Source: Ruminococcus sp. (GTDB lineage: Bacteria; Bacillota; Clostridia; Oscillospirales; Ruminococcaceae). Taken from it: 7,563 nt of DNA. Each line of letters begins with the position of its first letter. Within the stretch, counting starts at the first letter, position 1. The position numbers and the translations under genes are program-made. Shown piece after piece: positions 1 through 5,886 of this stretch. Under the pieces are notes generated by a model, which did not search any database, was not told where the DNA came from, and saw only the letters and a program-made list of their open reading frames with translations. The stretch spans positions 1 through 7,563 of the forward strand of contig DYCW01000018.1 of the NCBI GenBank assembly GCA_019417865.1, given 5' to 3'.

Positions 1-635
1 CGTTGGGCGAGGGTGGTGTAGAACCGGGTGTCTGCGGTCCGAGAGTCCGAACCGTAACGGCTTGTCAGGGGGCAGCCATTTGCCCAAGCGGCTGTATTGA
101 CACCTACTCCCTGGCAAAAGAGTTGGATGACCGGTATTTTGCCAGAGAGTTACCGCATAAATTTAAATTTGGAATTACGGGATGTCAGAATAACTGCTTG
201 AAGGCAGAGGAAAATGACCTTGGTATCAAGGGGGGCATCAAAGTCATATGGAGAGAAAGCGATTGTATTCAGTGCGGTGTTTGTGAAAAAGCGTGCAGAA
301 GCAATGCAATTACCATCGAAAATGGTATGATTTCTGTAGAGGAAAGCAAGTGCAATTTCTGTGGACGATGTTGCAAAGCCTGTCCAACCGATGCATGGGA
401 TACCATACCAGGTTACATTGTTTCTTTCGGCGGTTTGTTCGGCAACAGCATCAGCAAGGGAGAAGCAATCATTCCGTTCATCGAGGATAAAGAAACATTG
501 CTGAAAGTTTGCGATGCAACGATTCAATTCTTTGCAGACCACGCAAAAGCAGGGGAACGATTTAAGTTTACATTGGATCGTGTTGGCAGAGAGAAATTTG
601 AAAAAGTGATTCAGGAGGTATATAATCATGGCTGA
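1..635 (+). CDS. Sulfite reductase hemoprotein with C-terminal ferredoxin domain (5' truncated)
   Basis: C-terminal part of a siroheme-[4Fe-4S] sulfite/nitrite reductase, predicted to reduce sulfite to sulfide in the cytoplasm. The gene runs in from outside the window. The codon at base 3 is TTG inside the gene, not a start, and about 211 codons are visible. Counting from base 3, C21-x5-C27 followed by C61-x3-C65 is the siroheme/iron-sulfur ligand signature of this superfamily. A ferredoxin module follows with two CX2CX2CX3C sets: C88, C91, C94, C98 and C117, C120, C123, C127. This fusion resembles AsrC and DsrA-type proteins (COG2221). A single-subunit assimilatory enzyme is likely, because no AsrA or AsrB is visible downstream. 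The stop overlaps the next gene by 8 bases, implying translational coupling. A nitrite reductase role is possible from the domain alone, but the sulfate-reduction neighbours argue for sulfite. Confidence 0.88.
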   Translation, partial: LGEGGVEPGVCGPRVRTVTACQGAAICPSGCIDTYSLAKELDDRYFARELPHKFKFGITGCQNNCLKAEENDLGIKGGIKVIWRESDCIQCGVCEKACRSNAITIENGMISVEESKCNFCGRCCKACPTDAWDTIPGYIVSFGGLFGNSISKGEAIIPFIEDKETLLKVCDATIQFFADHAKAGERFKFTLDRVGREKFEKVIQEVYNHG

Positions 636-873
636 TTTTACAGTGGAGGATACCGTAGATATTACAGATGTAGTTTGCCCGGTTACATTTGTAAAGGCAA
701 AGGTGGCACTGGAAGAATTGGATGACGGACAGATTTTATCCATCAAAATGAATGACGGCGAGCCAGTACAGAATGTGCCGAGAAGCATTAAGGAAGAAGG
801 ACACAAGATTCTGAAGCTCATCGATAACGAAGATGGTACCTACAATTTGATTGTGAAAAAGGTGGGAGATTAA
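628..873 (+). CDS. TusA/SirA-family sulfurtransferase-like protein
   Basis: Small 81-residue protein of the TusA/SirA/YedF fold (COG0425), a family that carries sulfur as a persulfide on a conserved cysteine. The family Cys-Pro lies at C17-P18 within DVVCPVTFVKAK. Canonical TusA has CPxP, but here the fourth position is Thr. No other cysteine is present, so C17 is the only candidate persulfide site. Its length is normal for the family. The ATG lies inside the end of the sulfite reductase gene, with an AGGAGG at 613-618, nine bases before the start. This strongly supports the start and couples the two genes. The position next to sulfite reductase and a sulfur-carrier system suggests it takes or delivers reduced sulfur. 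Whether it acts as a persulfide relay here is inference. Confidence 0.87.
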   Translation: MADFTVEDTVDITDVVCPVTFVKAKVALEELDDGQILSIKMNDGEPVQNVPRSIKEEGHKILKLIDNEDGTYNLIVKKVGD

Positions 874-1197
874 ATGGCAGTGCGGGTCAACGCAGAGAAC
901 TTTGCAGCTGAGGTATTGCAGGCAGATGGTATTGTACTGGTAGATTTCTACTCTGACAGCTGTGTGCCATGCAAGCGGATTGCCCCTTTGCTTTCAGAGG
1001 TTGCAGCAGCTTATCCGGAGGGATTCAAAGCAGTAAAGGTGAATATCAACTTTGATACCGACTTGGCAGAGCAGTATGATGTACAGGCGGCTCCAACACT
1101 GATCTTTTTCCAGAATGGTACAGAACAGGCACGGCTGAGAGGGTTGGTCAAAAAAACAGAGATTATAGAAGTGATTGATACATTAAAAAATAATTGA
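874..1197 (+). CDS. Thioredoxin with CVPC active site
   Basis: Cytoplasmic thioredoxin of 107 residues, the usual length, with no signal peptide. The active site is C30-V-P-C33, preceded by DFYSDS and followed by K34. The cis-proline sits at P74 in AAPTLIFF. The classic thioredoxin dipeptide is Gly-Pro; the Val substitution may shift redox potential or partner choice. The ATG directly follows the TAA of the TusA-like gene with no spacer, and a purine-rich GGTGGGAG lies just upstream (861-868). A thioredoxin reductase is encoded four genes downstream in the same run, so a dedicated disulfide-reducing pair is likely. Possible clients are the APS reductase, sulfite reductase or the persulfide/thiocarboxylate intermediates. 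The sequence does not say which. Family assignment is firm; client is inference. Confidence 0.93.
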   Translation: MAVRVNAENFAAEVLQADGIVLVDFYSDSCVPCKRIAPLLSEVAAAYPEGFKAVKVNINFDTDLAEQYDVQAAPTLIFFQNGTEQARLRGLVKKTEIIEVIDTLKNN

Positions 1198-1201
1198 TAT
1201 A

Positions 1202-1207
1202 AAGGAG
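1202..1207 (+). promoter_or_regulatory. Ribosome binding site of the sulfur carrier gene
   Basis: AAGGAG lies in the only real spacer of the first half of the window (1198-1212). It is five bases from the ATG at 1213 and eight from the ATG at 1216. The second spacing is the more usual, so translation may begin at 1216. Confidence 0.7.
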
Positions 1208-1212
1208 AGTTC

Positions 1213-1422
1213 ATGATGAAGATTACAGTAGCAGGGGTGGAAAAAGAAGTGGCAGACGGTCTGACCGTTGCACAGTTGATTGTGGACGAAAAGGTGGAAA
1301 CACCGCAGTATGTCACAGTCACCATTAACGATGACTTTGTAGAAAGTAATACATTTGAAAGCACTGTTTTGAAAGACGGCGATACCGTGGAATTTCTGTA
1401 CTTCATGGGAGGCGGTCAGTAA
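1213..1422 (+). CDS. ThiS/MoaD-like sulfur carrier protein with GGGQ tail (HcyS/CysO-like)
   Basis: Beta-grasp, ubiquitin-like sulfur carrier of 68-69 residues, a typical ThiS size. It starts MKITVAG, contains the LKDGDTVEFLYFMGGG C-terminal strand, and ends Gly-Gly-Gly-Gln. Carriers of this type are adenylated on a C-terminal Gly-Gly and converted to a thiocarboxylate. The extra Gln means the tail would need trimming first, and a JAMM protease is encoded two genes downstream. That arrangement matches HcyS/HcyF/HcyD and CysO/Mec+ rather than thiamine ThiS. Two ATGs lie in tandem (1213, 1216). The second is better spaced from the AAGGAG at 1202-1207, so the true protein may be one residue shorter. 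The TAA overlaps the next ATG by one base. No ThiG/ThiH or MoaE partner is seen, so thiazole or molybdopterin synthesis is less likely. Confidence 0.87.
   Translation: MMKITVAGVEKEVADGLTVAQLIVDEKVETPQYVTVTINDDFVESNTFESTVLKDGDTVEFLYFMGGGQ
1407..1412 (+). promoter_or_regulatory. Ribosome binding site of the E1 gene, embedded in the carrier's Gly codons
   Basis: GGGAGG is nine bases upstream of the E1 ATG at 1422. The same bases lie in the codons for the last Met-Gly-Gly of the carrier (ATG GGA GGC GGT CAG TAA), so the functional tail and the downstream ribosome binding site share nucleotides. Confidence 0.65.
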
Positions 1423-2234
1423 TGGCATTTACAAATGAACAGCTGGAGCGGTATTCCCGTCATATTATCTTAAAGGAAATCGGCGTAAAGGGGCAGAAAA
1501 AACTGCTGAATGCGAAGGTTTTAATCATTGGTGCAGGTGGCTTGGGTGCACCAGTTGCCATGTATCTGGCAGCAGCTGGTGTCGGAACGATTGGTATTGC
1601 AGATGCCGATGAAGTAGATCTCTCTAACTTACAGAGACAGATTATCCATGCAACCAAAGACGTTGGAAAGCCGAAAGTGGAATCTGCAAAGGAAACCATG
1701 GAAGCAATGAATCCGGATATCAAAGTCAATACCTATCATACCTTTGTCACCAGTGAAAACATCATGGAATTGATACAGGATTATGATTTTATCATTGATG
1801 GAACGGATAATTTTCCTGCAAAGTTTTTGATTAACGATGCATGTGTCATGGCAAAAAAGCCATTCTCCCATGCTGGAATCATTCGATTCCAGGGACAGTT
1901 GATGACCTATGTGCCGGGAGAAGGTCCATGCTATCGTTGTGTATTCAAGAATCCGCCTCCAAAGGATGCCGTGCCGACTTGTAAGCAGGCTGGCGTCGTT
2001 GGTGCAATGGGCGGTGTAATTGGAAGCTTGCAGGCAATGGAGGCAATCAAGTATATTGTGGGTGTGGGCGATTTGCTGACCGGTTATTTGCTCACCTATG
2101 ATGCATTAAAAATGGAATTTCGCAAAGTAAAGTTGCCGCACCACACAGAAAATTGTCCGGTTTGCGGCAAACATCCAACGATTACAGAACTGATTGATTA
2201 CGAACAGGCAGAATGTGACGGGGTAGGTTTATGA
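1422..2234 (+). CDS. ThiF/MoeB/HesA-family E1-like carrier-activating enzyme (HcyF-like)
   Basis: Adenylyltransferase of 270 residues that would activate the C-terminal glycine of the adjacent sulfur carrier with ATP, as ThiF and MoeB do for theirs. Visible landmarks are YSRHIILKEIG at the N-terminus, the nucleotide-binding GAGGLG (residues 37-42), NLQRQIIH, DGTDNF, and C187 in PTCKQAGVVGAMGG, the position of the conserved MoeB/ThiF cysteine. The two structural zinc CxxC pairs are C170/C173 and C245/C248. No rhodanese domain is attached, which fits sulfide rather than a persulfide as sulfur donor, although TusA upstream leaves the second option open. The start overlaps the carrier's stop as TAATG, and its end overlaps the protease gene as ATGA. 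The three genes therefore form one translationally coupled unit. Confidence 0.92.
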   Translation: MAFTNEQLERYSRHIILKEIGVKGQKKLLNAKVLIIGAGGLGAPVAMYLAAAGVGTIGIADADEVDLSNLQRQIIHATKDVGKPKVESAKETMEAMNPDIKVNTYHTFVTSENIMELIQDYDFIIDGTDNFPAKFLINDACVMAKKPFSHAGIIRFQGQLMTYVPGEGPCYRCVFKNPPPKDAVPTCKQAGVVGAMGGVIGSLQAMEAIKYIVGVGDLLTGYLLTYDALKMEFRKVKLPHHTENCPVCGKHPTITELIDYEQAECDGVGL

Positions 2235-2644
2235 TTACGCTGAAAAAAGCAGACTATGAAAAAATGCTGGCATATGCAAAAAAAGAGCTTCCAAATGAGG
2301 CTTGCGGTTTGCTTGCTGGTGTGATAGAAGGTGCAGATAAGAAAGTGGAGAAAGTCTATCTGTTGACCAATATCGACCATTCTAACGAACATTTTTCTCT
2401 TGATCCGAAAGAACAACTGGCAGCAGTAAAGGATATGCGTGCAAATGGGCTTGTGCCGTTGGGCAACTGGCATTCGCATCCGGAATCGCCGTCCAGACCA
2501 TCCGAAGAGGATAAACGGCTTGCTTACGACAGTAAGGCAAGTTATATGATTCTGTCACTGATGGAACGGGAGCAGCCGGTGCTGAATTCATTTAAGATCG
2601 AGGGAGATAACGCAGAAAAGGAAACACTCATCATTGAGGAGTAA
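2231..2644 (+). CDS. JAMM/MPN+ (M67) metalloprotease, HcyD/Mec+-like
   Basis: Zinc metallopeptidase of 137 residues, the length expected for the stand-alone bacterial JAB/JAMM domain. The complete JAMM motif is visible: E23 in NEACGLL, then H81-S-H83-P with S91 and D94 (HSHPESPSRPSEED). All ligands and the catalytic Glu are present, so it should be active. Known relatives beside sulfur carriers either remove residues beyond the Gly-Gly tail (HcyD) or release cysteine from CysO (Mec+). The carrier two genes upstream ends in GGGQ, so tail trimming is the simplest role. The start overlaps the E1 gene's stop by four bases (ATGA), with GGGG/AGG purines immediately upstream. It ends three bases before the thioredoxin reductase gene. 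The substrate assignment is inference from context. Confidence 0.92.
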   Translation: MITLKKADYEKMLAYAKKELPNEACGLLAGVIEGADKKVEKVYLLTNIDHSNEHFSLDPKEQLAAVKDMRANGLVPLGNWHSHPESPSRPSEEDKRLAYDSKASYMILSLMEREQPVLNSFKIEGDNAEKETLIIEE

Positions 2645-2647
2645 ACT

Positions 2648-3553
2648 ATGTATGATATCATCATCATTGGCAGCGGTCCAGCAGGGCTGACCGCTGCAAT
2701 TTATGCCAGCCGTGCAAGATTGCAAGCGGTTGTACTGGAGAAAGATTATCTGGGCAGCGGACAGATTGCTGTGAGTGAACAGGTGGACAATTATCCCGGA
2801 CTGCCAGGCATTGACGGTTATACGCTTGGTGAAAAATTTCGGGAACATGCCACACAGATGGGAGCGGTATTAAAAAATGCCGAAGTCAGCCGGATTGAGA
2901 AAGACGGGAAGACCTTTATTGTTTTCTGTAAAGATGGAAAGACGCTGCAAAGCCGAAGTATTCTTTGTGCTGCTGGAACTTCTTACCGGCGGCTGGATGT
3001 CGAAGGCGGTACGCTGCCAGGTGTCTCTTATTGTGCAACATGTGATGGTGCATTTTACAAAGGAAAAACGGTGGCAGTTGTGGGCGGCGGTGATACCGCT
3101 TTGGGTGATGCACACTATCTTTCCAATATTGCAGAAAAAATATACCTGATTCATCGAAGAGATTCGTTCCGTGCGAATCAATTATTGCAAGAGACTGTAA
3201 AACAAACCGCCAATATTGAATTGGTTTTGAATGCTGTACCAACAGCCGTACTGGGAGAAGAGCGAGTGACCGGACTGGAAATTTCACAGGGTGGAGAATC
3301 AAGAGTGCTGCAAGTAAATGGTGTCTTTGTTGCCATTGGTTCCATTCCGAACACTGGTTTTCTGCAAGGGCTCTGTGAACTGGATGCCAATGGTTATCTG
3401 ATCGCTGGAGAGACTGGTATCACTTCAACGCCTGGTGTCTTTGCTGCTGGAGATGTGCGTACTACGCCGCTGCGGCAGGTTGTGACAGCTGTTGCAGATG
3501 GTGCGAATTGTATCCAGTCCATTGAACAGTATCTTATGGAGACAAGTGGGTGA
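2648..3553 (+). CDS. trxB: Thioredoxin reductase (NADPH, FAD)
   Basis: Flavoprotein disulfide reductase of 301 residues, close to the usual 310-320 for low-molecular-weight TrxB. It transfers electrons from NADPH to thioredoxin. In order: the FAD-binding GSGPAG near residue 8, VDNYPG, the redox-active C129-A-T-C132, the NADPH-domain GGGDTA at 146-151, H169-R170-R171 of the HRRDSFRA NADPH-phosphate signature, and the C-terminal FAD contact FAAGDVRTTPLRQVV. The usual PGGQ before the NYPG strand reads GSGQ here, a minor deviation. GAGGAG at 2636-2641, within the end of the protease gene, sets the start. The partner is most likely the CVPC thioredoxin upstream, together forming a dedicated electron supply for the sulfur pathway. 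Whether the organism has another housekeeping TrxB cannot be told here. Confidence 0.93.
   Translation: MYDIIIIGSGPAGLTAAIYASRARLQAVVLEKDYLGSGQIAVSEQVDNYPGLPGIDGYTLGEKFREHATQMGAVLKNAEVSRIEKDGKTFIVFCKDGKTLQSRSILCAAGTSYRRLDVEGGTLPGVSYCATCDGAFYKGKTVAVVGGGDTALGDAHYLSNIAEKIYLIHRRDSFRANQLLQETVKQTANIELVLNAVPTAVLGEERVTGLEISQGGESRVLQVNGVFVAIGSIPNTGFLQGLCELDANGYLIAGETGITSTPGVFAAGDVRTTPLRQVVTAVADGANCIQSIEQYLMETSG
3546..3550 (+). promoter_or_regulatory. Weak ribosome binding site before the GTG start of aprA
   Basis: GTGGG within AAGTGGGTGATAGC lies seven bases before GTG 3558 and overlaps the last codons of trxB. It is weaker than the other sites in the operon, so aprA translation may depend on ribosomes terminating at trxB four bases upstream. 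Confidence 0.45.
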
Positions 3554-3557
3554 TAGC

Positions 3558-5240
3558 GTGAAAGTAAAACAATTGCAAACCGATGTTTTGATTATCGGCG
3601 GCGGTACAGCTGGTTGCTATGCAGCATTGACCATTGCAGAACGGGCAAGCGATGTTTCTGTTTTGATTTGTGAAAAGGCAAATATCAAGCGGAGCGGTTG
3701 TCTGGCAGCAGGAGTCAATGCCTTGAATGCTTATATCACAGAGGGCAGAGTACCACAGGACTATGTAAACTATGCCAAAAAAGATGCAGACGGCATTGTA
3801 CGGGAAGATTTGTTGCTGACAATGTCAGAACGGCTGAATGCGGTGACAGCAAAGCTGGAGTCACTCGGTTTGGTGTTGCTGAAGGATGCAAATGGAAAGT
3901 ATGTGACAAGAGGCGACCGCAATTTAAAAATCAACGGAGAAAATATTAAACCGATTCTTGCAAATGCCGTTGCAGAACTGCCCAATACCACTATTTTGAA
4001 TCATGTGAATATCATCGACTTTGCAGGGAAAGACAACTGTATCAGCGGTGCATTTGGCATTGGCATTGAAAATGATACGTTTTATGTGATCGAAGCCAAT
4101 GCTGTGCTGATTGCAACCGGTGGAGCTGCTGGTCTGTATAAACCAAATAACCCTGGATTTTCCCGTCATAAAATGTGGTATCCACCATTTAATACCGGTG
4201 CTGGTTATGCAATGGGCATTCGAGCAGGGGCAGAGATGACTACATTTGAAATGCGGTTTATTGCACTGCGGTGCAAGGATACGATTGCACCGACAGGAAC
4301 ACTGGCACAGGGTGTGGGGGCAAAGCAAATCAATTCTCTTGGCGAGGTCTATGAGACGAAGTATGGTCTTACAACATCAGAACGAGTTTATGGAACCGTC
4401 AATGAAAATGTAGAAGGCAGAGGTCCATGTTACCTGCGGACAGAAGGCATTTCCTCAGAACAGGATGATTCCCTGCTAAAAGCATATTTGAATATGGCAC
4501 CATCTCAGACCTTGAAATGGATTGAGAGCGGAAAAAATCCATCTCAGCAGAATGTAGAGATTGAAGGGACAGAACCATATATTGTCGGTGGGCATACTGC
4601 AAGTGGCTATTGGGTGGATACCAATCGTGCCACAACAATTAAGGGGCTGTTTGCTGCTGGTGATGTGGCAGGTGGATGTCCACAGAAATATGTGACCGGT
4701 GCACTGGCAGAGGGTGAAATTGCTGCGATTTCTGCACTGGAATTTCTCCAGCAGAATCAAGCAGCATCCATAGAACCAGAAGCGATAGAAAATCATATTG
4801 CAGAGGTGACACGTTTTCTCACACAGGAAACCTCTCGCTTTACAACAGAGCAGCTCGAAGAGGCCATGCAGACGGTGATGGATGCGTATGCCGGCGGGAT
4901 AAAAACCAATTATCGTTTTAACGAAAAACAGCTTGCCATTGCCGATGAAAAGATTGTACAGCTGATGCAGTTGTCGGAACAGCTGCATGCTTCTGATTTC
5001 CAGGAATTGATGTACATTTATGAGCTGCGGGAGCGGTTGGTGGTATGTCGCAGTGTCATTGCACACTTAAAAGCACGGCAGGAAACCCGTTGGCATAGTT
5101 TTGCCGAAAATCTGGATTATCCAGAAAAGGACGATGTACACTGGAGAAAATACGTCAATTCCAAGCTGGAGAATGGGGAACTGAAAATCATTTTAAGAGA
5201 TTTGGTAGGAAGGGGGCAGACCTATGAGCATTGCCATTGA
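3558..5240 (+). CDS. aprA: APS reductase alpha subunit (AprA-type flavoprotein)
   Basis: FAD-containing catalytic subunit of 560 residues that would reduce adenylylsulfate to sulfite and AMP. It belongs to the fumarate reductase/succinate dehydrogenase flavoprotein family: FAD-binding GGGTAG is at 14-19, and H346-T-A-S-G-Y-W-V-D followed by GLFAAGDVAGG matches the AprA FAD/active-site region. It is shorter than dissimilatory AprA, which runs to over 600 residues. The start is taken as GTG at 3558, four bases after the TrxB stop, because the FAD fold begins immediately after it. The upstream in-frame ATG at 3492 would overlap trxB by 62 bases and add unrelated residues. The 3' end overlaps aprB by 17 bases. 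The adjacent CysDN genes, which make APS, and the ferredoxin-like beta subunit support APS over fumarate as substrate. Direct family recognition is good but not absolute. Confidence 0.86.
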   Translation: MKVKQLQTDVLIIGGGTAGCYAALTIAERASDVSVLICEKANIKRSGCLAAGVNALNAYITEGRVPQDYVNYAKKDADGIVREDLLLTMSERLNAVTAKLESLGLVLLKDANGKYVTRGDRNLKINGENIKPILANAVAELPNTTILNHVNIIDFAGKDNCISGAFGIGIENDTFYVIEANAVLIATGGAAGLYKPNNPGFSRHKMWYPPFNTGAGYAMGIRAGAEMTTFEMRFIALRCKDTIAPTGTLAQGVGAKQINSLGEVYETKYGLTTSERVYGTVNENVEGRGPCYLRTEGISSEQDDSLLKAYLNMAPSQTLKWIESGKNPSQQNVEIEGTEPYIVGGHTASGYWVDTNRATTIKGLFAAGDVAGGCPQKYVTGALAEGEIAAISALEFLQQNQAASIEPEAIENHIAEVTRFLTQETSRFTTEQLEEAMQTVMDAYAGGIKTNYRFNEKQLAIADEKIVQLMQLSEQLHASDFQELMYIYELRERLVVCRSVIAHLKARQETRWHSFAENLDYPEKDDVHWRKYVNSKLENGELKIILRDLVGRGQTYEHCH

Positions 5241-5538
5241 CAAAACGATTTGCATTGGATGTGGCAGATGTCATGATGTTTGCCCGGGCACGCTGATCAA
5301 AATCAACGCTGACCATAAGGCTTATATAAAATACCCGAAAGACTGCTGGGGCTGTACTTCTTGTTTAAAGGAATGTCCCGTGCATGCCATCCGGTTTTAT
5401 CTTGGGGCAGATATGGGCGGTATGGGCAGCCTGGTACATACAGAAAAAGAGGGCGATATTCTACGCTGGATTGTGGAGCGTACAGATGGTACCACCACGG
5501 AAATCCATGTGAATCAAAAGGAATCTAATCAGTATTAG
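5224..5538 (+). CDS. aprB: APS reductase beta subunit (AprB-type, 2x[4Fe-4S])
   Basis: Iron-sulfur electron-transfer subunit of 104 residues. Two ferredoxin motifs are complete: C10, C13, C16, C20 and C41, C44, C47, C51. Trp follows C41 (CWGC). This matches the tryptophan that in Archaeoglobus AprB (W48, after C47) bridges the first cluster and the FAD of AprA. A region after the clusters (LGADMGGMGSLV, then a strand ending TTEIHV) resembles the AprB core. The protein then stops, without the roughly 45-residue tail of dissimilatory AprB that wraps around AprA. A strong GGAAGGGGG (5208-5216) precedes the ATG by seven bases, and the gene overlaps aprA by 17 bases. It could be called a generic ferredoxin, but the CW motif and the neighbour favour AprB. 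Confidence 0.87.
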   Translation: MSIAIDKTICIGCGRCHDVCPGTLIKINADHKAYIKYPKDCWGCTSCLKECPVHAIRFYLGADMGGMGSLVHTEKEGDILRWIVERTDGTTTEIHVNQKESNQY

Positions 5539-5550
5539 GAGGGAAGGCAC

Positions 5551-5886
5551 ATGAGCGAATTTTCGCATCTGGATGCTTTAGAGGCGGAAGCGATTTATAT
5601 TATTCGAGAGGTTGCAGCGGAGTGTGAAAAGCCGGTAATGCTCTATTCCATCGGCAAGGACAGTTCGGTTATGCTGCATCTGGCATTAAAGGCATTTTAT
5701 CCGGAAAAGCCGCCGTTTCCGTTCCTGCATGTCAATACGACATGGAAGTTTCAGGAAATGATTGCATTTCGTGACCGGATTGCAAAGGAAAAGGGAATTG
5801 AAATGCTAGAATATATCAATCAGGACGGTGTGAAGCAAGGAATTAATCCCTTTGATCACGGTCTGTCTCTTATACACATATTATGA
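5551..5886 (+). CDS. cysD: Sulfate adenylyltransferase subunit 2, N-terminal fragment (frameshifted)
   Basis: First part of CysD, which with the GTPase CysN makes APS from sulfate and ATP in the cytoplasm. The PP-loop region is clear: residues 31-39 read LYSIGKDSS, followed by VMLHLALKAFYP, very close to E. coli CysD. The match continues to INPFDHG at codon 104 (base 5862), then breaks into LSLIHIL and a stop. The broken bases are the transposase mosaic end described separately. The second part continues in another frame from about 5880, so the real gene spans 5551-6452, about 300 codons, normal for CysD. AGGAGGG at 5537-5543 overlaps the aprB stop and lies seven bases before the ATG. As written the product would be non-functional; I judge the break to be artefactual. 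Confidence 0.9.
   Translation: MSEFSHLDALEAEAIYIIREVAAECEKPVMLYSIGKDSSVMLHLALKAFYPEKPPFPFLHVNTTWKFQEMIAFRDRIAKEKGIEMLEYINQDGVKQGINPFDHGLSLIHIL
5863..5879 (+). other. Tn5/Nextera mosaic-end sequence inside cysD (probable adapter artefact)
   Basis: These 17 bases, CTGTCTCTTATACACAT, equal the first 17 of the 19-base reverse complement of the Tn5 transposase mosaic end used in tagmentation libraries. They sit between GATCACGGT (Asp-His-Gly) and ATTATGAAAACG (Ile-Met-Lys-Thr). E. coli CysD has six residues there, S-A-K-H-T-D, needing 18 bases. The 17 bases replace those 18 and shift the frame by one. There is no transposon body, no second end and no 9-base target duplication, so a real insertion is unlikely. 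Confidence 0.9.

Noticed and set aside
150..821. Long minus-strand open frame (223 codons) opposite the sulfite reductase and TusA genes
   Set aside because: It lies entirely antisense to two well-supported genes with recognisable cofactor motifs, has no recognisable domain, and is a codon-bias shadow.
1198..1212. Possible internal promoter or terminator in the largest gaps
   Set aside because: The gaps (1198-1212 and 5539-5550) are 15 bases or less and are filled by ribosome binding sites. I saw no hairpin with a T-run or -35/-10 pair, and no riboswitch, CRISPR array, tRNA or repeat elsewhere in the window.
1213..2234. Thiamine (ThiS/ThiF) or molybdopterin (MoaD/MoeB) synthesis genes
   Set aside because: No ThiG, ThiH, ThiE, MoaE or other cofactor genes accompany them. 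The GGGQ tail plus a JAMM protease plus sulfate-reduction genes fit an amino-acid sulfur carrier better. The window flanks could still change this.
3492..3557. Upstream ATG as the start of aprA
   Set aside because: It would overlap trxB by 62 bases and add 22 residues with no homology before the FAD fold. GTG at 3558, four bases past the trxB stop, fits better.
4476..5066. Minus-strand open frame of 196 codons opposite aprA
   Set aside because: The plus strand encodes conserved flavoprotein residues throughout, and the antisense frame shows no family features.
5863..5886. Programmed frameshift, or genuine transposon insertion or pseudogenisation in cysD
   Set aside because: There is no slippery heptamer, no transposon body and no target-site duplication. 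The patch is an exact piece of a commercial library adapter, and the two halves are otherwise perfectly conserved.
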